DNA from: Clostridium sp. CAG:632
GTDB taxonomy: Bacteria > Bacillota > Clostridia > Lachnospirales > Lachnospiraceae
Direction: 5' to 3'
Length of the DNA stretch: 12,760 bases
NCBI GenBank assembly: GCA_000431515.1
Contig: HF991305.1
Location: forward strand, 1 to 12,760
Shown here one piece after another: positions 5,115-12,736 of this stretch. The translations under genes and the position numbers were made by a program. Positions within the stretch are counted from its first letter, which is position 1, and each line of letters opens with the position of its first letter. Below the pieces are notes generated by a model. The model was not told the DNA's origin, ran no database searches, and was given only the letters and a program-made list of their open reading frames with translations.

Positions 5115-6949
5115 TTATAATCCGAAGCTCTTCACGATATTCTTAAACTCTTGGCAGCCTGCAAAGGATTCCAGTATGACTTTCCGACTCTCTCCTTTAT
5201 TCAGCCGACCTACCCAGTAGTTCAATCCACCCTGATCATACTCTCTGCCCATGAAGGTGCGATAGAGTACTTTCACATATTCGGTGTTATTCAGCTTCTT
5301 ATTCGTAAACTCCGGTGCAAAGAAGAATTCCTCTGCTACCTGTACCGGTGTCCGACGCTTCGCATTGATCTCACCAGTCCAATACTTCAGACCGGCCGCT
5401 TCCGGATTCCGTCCCAGTGCTTTCGTATAGATACGCGCTACGAAGGCTTCTGTATTCGTATACTTCCGGACAGTAATCTTACAGGTCGCAGACTTCCCAC
5501 TGCCATCCTTTGCAGTACAGGTGATGGTTGCCGTACCGGCTGCTTTGGCCGTGACTTTACCACTGCTGCTAACGGTTGCCACCTTCGTATTCGAAGACTT
5601 CCATGTCACTGCCTTATTCGTAGCATTTGATGGTGTCACTGTTGCCTTTAAGGTGAGGGTATCCACCGGATTCAAAGTTGCTTTAGTCTTATTTAATGTA
5701 AGTTTTGTGACCATCCTTTTCGCAACAATCGTAAATGTTGCTGTTTTATTATTTCCACAATTATAGGTATAGGTAACCTTTGTGGAGTCACTATTAAAGG
5801 TCAGCAACTTGCCGGAAAGTTTACCGCCCTTAACATTCGATACCTTTGATGTCTGGAACCCCGGAAGCGTAGACACATCCAGCTGGTTCTTAGAATTCAA
5901 TGTTGCCTCATACTCATTGTCCATACACTCAAACGTCTGCAGCTTCGTATTCTTGCTTATATCCATGTTCGTCAGCTGGTTATTACCGCAATGTAAAATC
6001 TCCAGCTGCACGTTCTTGCTTACATCCATGTTCGTCAGTTGGTTATTATCGCAATACAAAATCTCCAGCTGCGCGTTCTTGCTTACATCCAGTTTCGTCA
6101 GTTGGTTATTATCGCAATACAAAATCTCCAGCTGCGCGTTCTTGCTTACATCCAGTTTCGTCAGTTGGTTATTATCGCAATACAAAATCTCCAGCTTAAA
6201 CTCTTCAATTGGTTATTATCGCAATGCAAAGACATCAGTTTCGCATTCTTGCTCACATCCAGCTTCGTCAACTGGTTATTCCAACACACCACTACCGCCA
6301 GCTGTATATTTTTGCTTACATCCAGTTCCGTCAGCTGGTTATTATAGCACCCCAAATACTTCAGCTGTGTGTTCTTACTTACATCCAGTTTCGTCAACTG
6401 GTTATTATAGCAACGCAGCATCACCAACTGCGTAAAATACTGGATTCCATTCAGGGATTTTATTCTTGCATTTTGTACATTAATCTCCGTTACTGCATCT
6501 CTCTCCGCTGCGGACAGACTTCCATCCTTATTCGTATCTACATTTTCTGACAAGTATTTCTGAAAATTCGCATCCGGGAAGTGTGCCGCATCCAGTTTAA
6601 TGTCACCTGTGGCTGTGACTGCTTCTTCCGCAATCATTTCGGTATTCTCATCTGCTTCTGTATCTTCCTCCTCCAGAAGCACATGGATTCTCGCATCCTT
6701 ATCTTCCGTACCTGCTTCTTCAGTAGTTTCCTCGGTCGTTGCCACTGCCTCGGTATCAGTCTCCTCTGTTGACGCTTCTGCCTCGGTACCCGCCCCCTCT
6801 GTTGACGCTTCTGCCTCGGTATCCGCCTCTGTTGTCACCTCAATCTCTTCTGCCGCATAGACTGCTCCGGTTGTTCCAACCGGCGTAAATGCCATCGCCA
6901 ATGCCAACGTACCGGCTATGACCGGCTTCCATAGTTTCTTTCTGTACAT
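5115..6949 (-). pseudogene. Secreted LRR / Ig-like / DUF4214 surface protein, frameshifted
   Basis: The gene reads in two frames: 6949 to 6161 from an ATG with AAAGGAG about 7 nt upstream, then 6202 to 5115 in another frame. The parts in order are a signal peptide (LAMAFTPVGTTGAVYAA), a Thr/Glu/Ala-rich low-complexity linker, an EF-hand-like DTNKDGSLSAAE, and 21-residue leucine-rich repeats of the type LDVSKNxQLxxLxCxNNQLT. These are followed by a bacterial Ig-like domain (VTKLTLNKTKATLNPVDTLT to the terminal CKITV) and a C-terminal DUF4214 domain with two copies of LGR/MGRxxxxxGLxYW. One repeat carries a 19-nt deletion near 6190-6209. The first frame then stops after about 262 residues, so Ig-like and DUF4214 parts are lost. 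Intact relatives are secreted surface proteins of gut Clostridia. It may be a pseudogene, a phase-variable gene, or a sequencing error in a repeat. Confidence 0.85.
5970..6420 (-). repeat. 63-bp LRR-coding tandem repeats
   Basis: The codons for NNQL recur at 5976, 6039, 6102, 6165, 6209, 6272, 6335 and 6398. The period is exactly 63 bp except for one 44-bp step (6165 to 6209), which is the deletion. The units starting at 6032 and 6095 are nearly identical over their full length and identical through the NNQLTKLDVSKNAQLEILYC codons, which points to recent duplication. Such an array can gain or lose units by slippage or recombination. Confidence 0.92.
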
Positions 6950-7049
6950 GGTTTTACTCCTTTCTCCGCTGCGTTAGGTTGCCGACTTACCGCATAAATA
7001 TTCAGGCATAAAAAAAACAGCAACTCTAATAACCCCTGCTAATGCCATA

Positions 7050-7078
7050 ATGATAGCATGATAATATGACATCGTCAA
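7050..7078 (-). promoter_or_regulatory. Promoter of the LRR surface-protein gene
   Basis: On the minus strand, TTGACG (7078-7073) is followed after 17 nt by TATCAT (7055-7050). The predicted leader is ~95 nt and contains a weak AGCA/TGCT stem followed by eight T (7011-7018), a possible but unconvincing attenuator. The promoter is intact although the gene is frameshifted. Confidence 0.65.
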
Positions 7079-7137
7079 TTTGAAGAAAATATTAAAATCT
7101 GCCCAAATCCGTCCCGATTCATGGCTATGTACGCCAC

Positions 7138-7332
7138 ATGGATTCTTCAACCAGAGCAAAAATACGGAATCATATGCTCGCTCTTGGATTTTCTTCTGAT
7201 ACCGTAGATTCTCTACTCGTTGATTACTATATCCAATGTTCCTATTTCCGTGCATGGAAGACCGTTCTGATCATCGGCATTCTGATGGTAATCGCAGGTT
7301 CCTGGATGATTCTGTCTCAATACGCATTCTAA
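7138..7332 (+). CDS. Small single-helix membrane protein, function unknown
   Basis: This is a 64-codon ORF from the first available ATG; an in-frame TAA lies at 7093-7095. The N-terminal ~40 residues are soluble (ALGFSSDTVDSLLVDYY). One membrane helix, TVLIIGILMVIAGSWMIL, follows near residues 43-60. Codon usage resembles its neighbours, which favours a real gene. There is no good Shine-Dalgarno before ATG 7138 or before the internal ATG at 7174, and no clear promoter. It could be a truncated remnant of a longer protein. I recognise no family. It is divergent from the LRR gene and lies just before the murC promoter. Confidence 0.45.
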   Translation: MDSSTRAKIRNHMLALGFSSDTVDSLLVDYYIQCSYFRAWKTVLIIGILMVIAGSWMILSQYAF

Positions 7333-7341
7333 AAACTATTA

Positions 7342-7370
7342 TTGACGTGTTCATAGCACTATACTATAAT
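7342..7370 (+). promoter_or_regulatory. Strong sigma-A promoter of murC
   Basis: TTGACG (7342-7347) is followed by a 17-nt spacer and a perfect TATAAT (7365-7370). The predicted start is near 7377, giving a ~60-nt leader to the murC ATG. Confidence 0.8.
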
Positions 7371-7435
7371 GACTATCAGTAAATCTTTATGTACCATATA
7401 ATAAAGTAAGAGTTCTGTAAAAGGATGGTAAAACT

Positions 7436-8818
7436 ATGTATCAGATAAATTTTAATCAACCGATCCACGTTCATTTTATCGGAATTGGTGGTATCAGCAT
7501 GAGCGGTCTTGCTGAAATCATCTTACAAGAGGGATTCACAGTCAGCGGATCTGATTCCAAAGCTTCGGCTATTACTGCTATGTTAGAGAAACTGGGTGCC
7601 ACCATTGCGATCGGTCAGAAAGCCGAAAATATCACAGATGACATTGATCTGATTGTTTATACAGCTGCTATTCACAAAGACAATCCGGAGTTTGCTGCAG
7701 CCGTTGCCAGCGGGAAACCAATGCTGACACGTGCACAGATGCTCGGACAGATCATGGCGAATTATGATTACTCCGTTGCCGTCAGCGGTACACACGGCAA
7801 AACAACCACAACCTCCATGCTGTCTTTAATCTGTCTGGCTGCAAAGGTAGACCCAACCATTTCTGTCGGCGGTATGTTAGATGCGATCGGTGGAAATATC
7901 CGTGTCGGTCAGTCAGAATATTTTGTAACCGAGGCCTGCGAGTATACCAACAGCTTCCATGCTTTCCAGCCGAAGATCAGTATCATCCTGAATGTAGATG
8001 CAGATCATCTGGATTTCTTCAGCGGTATCGACGAAATTATCCAGTCCTTCCGGACCTTTGCACATAAGCTCCAGCCGGACGGAACTCTGATCATCAATGG
8101 CGAGATGGATTGCCTTTCCGCAATTACCGACGGTTTATCCCGGGAGATCCGGACCTTCGGTTTATCTCCGGAATGTAAATACAGTGCAACCGATATCACC
8201 TACGATGAGCAGGGATGTGCTTCCTATACACTGTTAATCGATGGAAAGCCGGTCACTACCATTCAGCTTCATGTAAACGGTATTCATAATGTAACGAATT
8301 CCTTAGCTGCGATCGCTGCTGCCGATGTCTTACATATTAATATAGAAGATATGAAAAAGGGACTTGCCGACTTCGGTGGTGCCAAGCGTCGTTTTGAGGT
8401 AAAGGGTACATTTAACGGTATTACGATCGTGGATGATTATGCACATCATCCAACCGAAATCAAGGCTACCTTAAAGGCCGCACATCAGGTCGCACACAAT
8501 GACATCTGGTGCGTTTTCCAGCCGCATACTTATACCCGTACCAAGGCTCTGCTTCCGGAATTTGCCGAGGCATTAAGCCATGCCGACCATATTGTATTGA
8601 CTAAGATCTACTCTGCCCGCGAAAAGGACACCGGTATGGTTTCCTCTCAGGATATCGCAGATCTGCTTCAGAATGAATACCATAAGGATGTTGTTTATCT
8701 TCCGGAGTTTTCCGAGGTAGAGACCTATGTAAGAAATAATTGCAAAGAGAATGATTTATTAATAACTATGGGTGCCGGAGACGTTGTAACCGTTGGTGAA
8801 GATCTCTTAAAAAAATAA
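7436..8818 (+). CDS. murC: UDP-N-acetylmuramate--L-alanine ligase
   Basis: The 460-residue cytoplasmic ligase adds L-Ala to UDP-MurNAc using ATP, the first peptide step of peptidoglycan synthesis. The N-terminal UDP-binding fold begins HFIGIGGISMSGLAEI (residues ~13-28). The Mur P-loop is GTHGKTTTT (118-126). The central domain has EACEYTNSF (166-174) and the DADHLDFF metal/ATP region (188-195). The C-terminal domain has HVNGIHNVTNSLAA (279-292), GGAKRRFE (314-321), DDYAHHPTE (333-341) and FQPHTYTRTK (361-370). Together these fit MurC rather than MurD, MurE or MurF. The ATG follows AAAAGGATGG. It is monocistronic on present evidence, though no clear terminator follows it. Its last 26 codons seem to be duplicated directly after the stop. 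Confidence 0.97.
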   Translation: MYQINFNQPIHVHFIGIGGISMSGLAEIILQEGFTVSGSDSKASAITAMLEKLGATIAIGQKAENITDDIDLIVYTAAIHKDNPEFAAAVASGKPMLTRAQMLGQIMANYDYSVAVSGTHGKTTTTSMLSLICLAAKVDPTISVGGMLDAIGGNIRVGQSEYFVTEACEYTNSFHAFQPKISIILNVDADHLDFFSGIDEIIQSFRTFAHKLQPDGTLIINGEMDCLSAITDGLSREIRTFGLSPECKYSATDITYDEQGCASYTLLIDGKPVTTIQLHVNGIHNVTNSLAAIAAADVLHINIEDMKKGLADFGGAKRRFEVKGTFNGITIVDDYAHHPTEIKATLKAAHQVAHNDIWCVFQPHTYTRTKALLPEFAEALSHADHIVLTKIYSAREKDTGMVSSQDIADLLQNEYHKDVVYLPEFSEVETYVRNNCKENDLLITMGAGDVVTVGEDLLKK

Positions 8819-8896
8819 TTTCAAAAAAATAATTTGTTAATAACTATGAACATCAGAAGCATTGTAAATGTTGAAGAAATCACCCGAAAAAAATAG
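8819..8896 (+). repeat. Diverged in-frame second copy of the murC 3' end
   Basis: The 78 nt directly after the murC TAA align without gaps to the last 78 nt of murC (8741-8818). ATGATTTATTAATAACTATG (8751-8770) and ATAATTTGTTAATAACTATG (8829-8848) match at 18 of 20 bases. Both copies encode LLITM and then 15 more codons ending KK-stop: TAA in murC, TAG at 8894-8896 in the copy. The middle is more diverged. By hand count about two thirds of positions match overall. Translation would reach it only by reading through the TAA. Confidence 0.6.
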
Positions 8897-9035
8897 TTAT
8901 ACACAATGTCCACAATTTTTCGCACATTAGTCGCTGTGAATTGTTGTGGACATTTCTCTATCAGTTTTTCGACATTTTTTAGTGTTTTTTCATCTTATCC
9001 ACATTTTCCACTTTTTGCACAATTTCTTGTGCACA
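8897..9035. promoter_or_regulatory. Cluster of DnaA-box-like sites upstream of helicase-loader operon
   Basis: The region lies in an AT-rich intergenic stretch. The sites are TTATACACA (8897-8905, fits TTATNCACA), ATGTCCACA (8906-8914, and inverted at 8945-8953), TTATCCACA (8995-9003, perfect consensus), TTTTCCACT (9004-9012), TTTTGCACA (9013-9021) and TTGTGCACA (9027-9035, palindromic with its neighbour base). Some are placed end to end at 9-bp steps. The two ATGTCCACA copies are part of a perfect 11-bp inverted repeat AATGTCCACAA/TTGTGGACATT (8905-8915 and 8944-8954). The likely role is DnaA binding, either for control of the operon or as an initiator or titration site. DnaA itself is not encoded in the window. 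Confidence 0.7.
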
Positions 9036-9056
9036 ATTCTTTGAAAATATGTTCGG

Positions 9057-9085
9057 TTTACAATTTTTATCCCCTATTATATACT
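9057..9085 (+). promoter_or_regulatory. Promoter of the primosome/helicase-loader operon
   Basis: TTTACA (9057-9062) is followed by a 17-nt spacer and TATACT (9080-9085). It begins 22 nt after the last DnaA-box-like site, so DnaA bound there could repress or activate it. The predicted leader is ~120 nt. Confidence 0.6.
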
Positions 9086-9098
9086 AGCATTTACAAGG

Positions 9099-9172
9099 TC
9101 ATGTCCGACACAGATTCACTATCGCCGAGGGTGTGGCATGGTGCAGCGCAAACATGGCGCAGCGTGACATGA
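9099..9172 (+). repeat. Leader with direct repeats and closing stem
   Basis: TCATGTC (9099-9105) can pair with GACATGA (9166-9172) to close a ~60-nt loop. Inside, CATGGTGCAGCG (9137-9148) and CATGGCGCAGCG (9153-9164) are direct repeats differing at one base, 16 nt apart. This part is more G/C-rich than the AT-rich DNA around it. It lies in the predicted 5' leader of the DnaD-like gene. No known riboswitch class was recognised. Confidence 0.35.
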
Positions 9173-9211
9173 CATAGACACAGTATACAAATTAGTAAAG
9201 GAGTTTCGGGG

Positions 9212-10360
9212 ATGAAAAACATAACAATCACAACAGAAAACGGAGAGACTTTTTCCTCGATTTCCAATTTCTTTATTGATTACTATATGACAACCGCAAA
9301 CGGAGAGTTTGTAAAGATCTATTTATATCTGATTCGTTTATTACAGGCAGGACATCCTGTCAGCATTCAGGATGTTGCCGATCACTTTGAATGCACGCAG
9401 AAGGATATCTGCCGTGCGATCCGCTACTGGGTTGACCGCAATTTATTGCGTCTGGAATATAATCAGAAAGGCGAATTGCTCGGCATTACCATCATGCGTC
9501 CACCGGTTCCGGATATGGCAGATGAGTCAGATTCCGACTCCGGCATGGAGTTACTGAATAAACGTGATACGAACAATACCGCCGGTGATTCCGCTATTGT
9601 TGCCGCCACACCTGCTATACCGCAGGAAACCGCTGCCGCTGATACCGTTTCAGAGGTTCCGGCGAAAAAGCCTTATTCTCAGGCACGCCTTGCTGCCTAT
9701 GAAAAGGATCAGGAGCTTGGTGACATTCTCTTCCAGTTTGAGATGTACTGCGGCCACACTCCAACCCAGACAGAATTGAATTCATTATTATACATATATG
9801 AACAGCTGCATTTTTCTTCTGAATTATTGCAGTTTTTGATCGAATATTGTGCCTCTCTTCAGCGTACCTCTTATCGCTACATTGAGAAGGTAGCCATTGA
9901 CTGGTACACCCGCGGTATTTCTTCCGCAGAGCAGGCCAAGCAGGAAACAAGTGCTTATCATGAGCTCAATTCTGCAATATCCAAGGAGCTCGGACTGACC
10001 CGTGTCCTGACCCCAACGGATCTCAAATATATCAACACCTGGAGAAACGATTATGCACTCCAGCCGGATATTATTATTGAGGCCTGCCGCCGAGCAGTTG
10101 CAGAGAACAAGGGCAGCTTTAAGTACATAAACGGAATCATCACCAGCTGGCATAACAGTCATGTAGAAAGTCTTCAGGATATCCGGCAGTTAGATGAGCA
10201 GTTCCACGCGCAAAAGAAAGCAACTGCAGATACTAAGACCATACCGATCCGTAAGGTTCAGAATCTGCCGTTTAATAACTTTGAACAAAGGACCTACAAC
10301 GATCAGGAGCTCGATGATTTCTTTATTCATGAAGTCCAGAAAATGACGAAAGAAAACTAG
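9212..10360 (+). CDS. DnaD/DnaB-type primosome protein with two DnaD-like C-terminal domains
   Basis: This 382-residue protein likely helps bring the helicase loader and replicative helicase to DnaA-opened DNA or to stalled forks. Residues ~15-95 form a winged-helix DDBH1-type domain (SISNFFIDYYMTTANGEFVK, then an HTH region SIQDVADHFECTQKDICRAIRYW). Residues ~100-160 are an acidic, Ala/Thr-rich linker. Two DDBH2 (DnaD) domains follow. The first (~168-235) contains YIEKVAIDWY and the second (~250-320) contains YINGIITSWHN; both fit the YxxxIxxxW ssDNA-linked motif. B. subtilis DnaD has one such domain, while its DnaB has two, so the layout is DnaB-like. AAAGGAG (9197-9203) lies 8 nt before the ATG. 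The helicase-loader gene starts 17 nt downstream, almost certainly in one transcript. Confidence 0.9.
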   Translation: MKNITITTENGETFSSISNFFIDYYMTTANGEFVKIYLYLIRLLQAGHPVSIQDVADHFECTQKDICRAIRYWVDRNLLRLEYNQKGELLGITIMRPPVPDMADESDSDSGMELLNKRDTNNTAGDSAIVAATPAIPQETAAADTVSEVPAKKPYSQARLAAYEKDQELGDILFQFEMYCGHTPTQTELNSLLYIYEQLHFSSELLQFLIEYCASLQRTSYRYIEKVAIDWYTRGISSAEQAKQETSAYHELNSAISKELGLTRVLTPTDLKYINTWRNDYALQPDIIIEACRRAVAENKGSFKYINGIITSWHNSHVESLQDIRQLDEQFHAQKKATADTKTIPIRKVQNLPFNNFEQRTYNDQELDDFFIHEVQKMTKEN

Positions 10361-10377
10361 AGAACAGGAGAACCATC

Positions 10378-11430
10378 ATGCCTTTGAATGCTGCTTACTT
10401 AAAAGAAATCAAACAGGAATATGAACGAACTCGGTTTCGCAATCGACAGGAGCTCAATGCCAGAATTGATGAGGTTCATGCGAAGGTTCCGCAGATTGCC
10501 GAGATTGATGCAACCATCCGCGACCTTGCAATTGATGCCGCTCTGGCCGCACTTCATGAAGAAGATGAAGACAAAAAGGCAGCCGACAAACTCGCAGTCG
10601 AAAAGCAGACCGGCGAATTAATCGAACAGAAATACCGATTGCTTGTACAGGCAGGTTATCCAAAGAATTATCTTGCCCCTGTCTATACCTGTGAGAAGTG
10701 CCGGGATACCGGATATATCAATCAGGATTACTGTGAATGTATGAAGCACAAGATCGTAGAACGCCAGTATCGGCATTCCAATCTGAACCGTGATCTGGCA
10801 CATGAGAATTTTGAACATTTTTGCTTTGATTACTATGCCAATGAGTCAGACGGTACTCATAAGCTGACACCACGCGAGAATATTGAAAATGTTTATCAGT
10901 CTCTGCAGCAGTATATTCAGCATGTATCGGAATATTTCGATGGTAATGACCGGATTAAGGCCAGCATTTTATTTAACGGTACTACCGGTGTCGGAAAAAC
11001 ATTCTTAACCAAATGCGTTGCCAAGGAATTGCTAGATGCCGGCTATGCCGTCCTTTATACCTCTGCTTCCAACCTCTTTCAGATGGCGGCTGATGTACAA
11101 TTAAATAAGAATCAGATTGAGGGCAGTCAGGAGTTTCTTTTTGGCATGGAGCAGTGCGACTTTTTAATCATTGATGATCTCGGCACGGAACTGTCCAACA
11201 ATTTTACCGCTTCCTGTTTCTATTCGTTGATCAATAACCGCCTGTTACAACATAGGGCAACGATCATATCCACGAATCTATCCTTAAAAGAGATCCGTGA
11301 GCTTTACAGCGAGCGTATTTTTTCCCGTATATGTGAGAATTATTTGATCTATACTATATATGGTGACGATATCCGGTTTGCCAAGCGTAAACAATGGCAG
11401 TCTTCTGCCTCCGTCTCCCGTCCGGACTAA
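10378..11430 (+). CDS. DnaI/DnaC-type replicative helicase loader, AAA+ ATPase
   Basis: The 350-residue protein likely loads the hexameric replicative helicase onto single-stranded DNA. The N-terminal ~95 residues are helical and charged, probably the helicase-binding part. A Cys cluster CEKC...CEC (C105, C108, C119, C121) is a likely zinc-binding site, as in DnaI. The AAA+ core has Walker A GTTGVGKT (201-208), Walker B FLIIDD (262-267), sensor-1 STN (298-300) and an arginine-finger region SERIFSR (311-317). These features fit DnaI/DnaC better than the IstB helpers of IS21, because no istA-like transposase is nearby and a DnaD-like gene precedes it. AGGAG lies ~9 nt before the ATG. It is the second gene of the operon, with terminator-like sequence ~40 nt after the stop. 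Confidence 0.92.
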   Translation: MPLNAAYLKEIKQEYERTRFRNRQELNARIDEVHAKVPQIAEIDATIRDLAIDAALAALHEEDEDKKAADKLAVEKQTGELIEQKYRLLVQAGYPKNYLAPVYTCEKCRDTGYINQDYCECMKHKIVERQYRHSNLNRDLAHENFEHFCFDYYANESDGTHKLTPRENIENVYQSLQQYIQHVSEYFDGNDRIKASILFNGTTGVGKTFLTKCVAKELLDAGYAVLYTSASNLFQMAADVQLNKNQIEGSQEFLFGMEQCDFLIIDDLGTELSNNFTASCFYSLINNRLLQHRATIISTNLSLKEIRELYSERIFSRICENYLIYTIYGDDIRFAKRKQWQSSASVSRPD

Positions 11431-11437
11431 GAAGGAC

Positions 11438-11467
11438 TTGACGCGGACTGTAAAACAATGTTATAAA
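11438..11467 (+). promoter_or_regulatory. Putative promoter of prs, overlapping the upstream terminator
   Basis: TTGACG (11438-11443) is followed by an 18-nt spacer and TATAAA (11462-11467), starting 8 nt after the loader gene's stop. The predicted start is near 11474, inside the left arm of the terminator hairpin. Confidence 0.55.
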
Positions 11468-11471
11468 AGCA

Positions 11472-11492
11472 AGGGGCTTTCCCCTCGTTTTT
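11472..11492 (+). terminator. Intrinsic terminator of the helicase-loader operon
   Basis: AGGGG (11472-11476), a CTTT loop, CCCCT (11481-11485), then CG and TTTTT (11488-11492) form a short G/C-rich hairpin with a T tract. It should stop transcripts coming from the loader operon. A transcript starting at the predicted prs start would lack part of the left arm and could escape. Confidence 0.75.
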
Positions 11493-11539
11493 ACATATTT
11501 CATCACTATTAACAATCTAACCAATGGAGGAATCATATC

Positions 11540-12736
11540 ATGCCAGATGATAGCAAATTAGAAACCATACCTGTGGGTCGTCTTGGAATTATTGCCATGG
11601 AAAGCTGTACCGAGCTAGGCAATAAAGTAGACAATTACCTTGTAAAATGGAGAGCCGCCCGTCAGAACGAGCATAAATCTACCATTGCATTTCACGGCTA
11701 TGAAAGAAGCTCATATCTGATTGAAAGTGCATGCCCACGTTTCGGCTCAGGTGAAGCCAAGGGCGTCATTCGTGAATCTGTCCGCGGAACAGACTTATAT
11801 ATCCTGGTTGATGTTTTAAATCACAATCTGGAATACAAGATCAGCGGCAAGCCTTCTCCAATGTCACCGGACGATCATTATCAGGATTTAAAGCGTGTGA
11901 TCGCTGCTCTGACCGGAAAGGCCAGAAAGCTTACCGTTATCATGCCATTCCTGTATGAGAGCCGTCAGCATAAGAGAAGCTCCAGAGAATCTCTGGATTG
12001 TGCATTAATGTTACAGGAATTAATCGGTCTGGGTGTAGATAATATCATTACCTTTGATGCCCACGATCCTCGTGTACAGAATGCAATTCCTCTCAGCGGT
12101 TTTGAAAATATTCGCCCGACTTATCAGTTTATTAAGTGTCTGCTTCGCTCCACTCCGGATCTGGAGATTGACAAGGAGCATATGATGGTAATATCTCCGG
12201 ACGAGGGCGCTATGCATCGTGCAATCTTCCTTGCAAATATGCTGGGTGTCGATGTTGGTATGTTCTACAAACGGAGAGATTATACACAGATCGTAAACGG
12301 CAGAAATCCGATTGTTGCCCATGAGTTCTTAGGTGACTCTGTAGAAGGCAAGGATGTTATTATCATTGACGATATGATTTCATCCGGTGAAAGTATGCTG
12401 GATGTTGCCAAGCAGTTAAAGAACCGGAAAGCACGTCGTGTTTACTGCATGTGTACATTTGGTCTCTTTACAAATGGTCTGGAGCTTTTCGATCAGTATT
12501 ACAAGGACGGTATCATCGAGAAGGTTATCACAACCAACCTGACCTACCAGCCGGAAGATCTTTTATCTAGAGAATGGTATGCTTCTGCTGACTTAAGCAA
12601 GTATATTGCACTGTTGATCGATCATTTGAATCATGATGCTTCTATCAGTGATATTTTGGATCAGACAGAACGGATCCAGGCTCGGATCAATGAGTATAAG
12701 GTAAAACATACCATTACTGAAAACTACGAGGCCTAA
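11540..12736 (+). CDS. prs: Ribose-phosphate pyrophosphokinase (PRPP synthetase), long form
   Basis: This enzyme makes PRPP from ribose 5-phosphate and ATP for nucleotide, His and Trp synthesis. At 398 residues it is longer than the ~315-residue classical enzyme and fits a long form I associate with Clostridia. Recognisable regions are MPFLYESRQHKR (135-146, replacing PYxxYARQDRK), FDAHDPRVQNAIP (172-184, replacing the DLHxxQIQGFF metal/ATP site), SPDEGAMHRA (219-228), the flexible-loop KRRDYTQ (244-250), and the PRPP loop VIIIDDMISSGES (273-285). Several positions differ from the classical class I signatures (SSGES for DTGGT), so kinetics and allosteric control may differ. GGAGG (11525-11529) lies 10 nt before the ATG. 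Only 24 nt of the window remain after the stop, and I see nothing in them. Confidence 0.93.
   Translation: MPDDSKLETIPVGRLGIIAMESCTELGNKVDNYLVKWRAARQNEHKSTIAFHGYERSSYLIESACPRFGSGEAKGVIRESVRGTDLYILVDVLNHNLEYKISGKPSPMSPDDHYQDLKRVIAALTGKARKLTVIMPFLYESRQHKRSSRESLDCALMLQELIGLGVDNIITFDAHDPRVQNAIPLSGFENIRPTYQFIKCLLRSTPDLEIDKEHMMVISPDEGAMHRAIFLANMLGVDVGMFYKRRDYTQIVNGRNPIVAHEFLGDSVEGKDVIIIDDMISSGESMLDVAKQLKNRKARRVYCMCTFGLFTNGLELFDQYYKDGIIEKVITTNLTYQPEDLLSREWYASADLSKYIALLIDHLNHDASISDILDQTERIQARINEYKVKHTITENYEA

Noticed and set aside
5115..6185. Second half of the LRR gene as a separate gene starting at a TTG at 6185
   Set aside because: The TTG lies inside an LRR repeat with no signal peptide and no independent start signal; the 19-nt deletion explains the split better.
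5970..6420. Regular 63-bp repeats that could suggest a CRISPR array
   Set aside because: The whole period, including the would-be spacers, is conserved and codes for 21-residue leucine-rich repeats in frame with a secreted protein.
5782..6435. Long plus-strand open frame antisense to the LRR gene
   Set aside because: It is a by-product of the 63-bp periodicity, which keeps other frames open; its translation is just a repetitive shadow.
8819..9211. A complete chromosomal origin (oriC)
   Set aside because: The DnaA-like boxes are real candidates, but dnaA/dnaN are not adjacent and no skew can be seen in one window; reported only as a DnaA-box cluster.
10378..11430. IstB helper of an IS21-type insertion sequence
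   Set aside because: There is no istA transposase or inverted ends; the Cys cluster and the DnaD-like partner fit a helicase loader.
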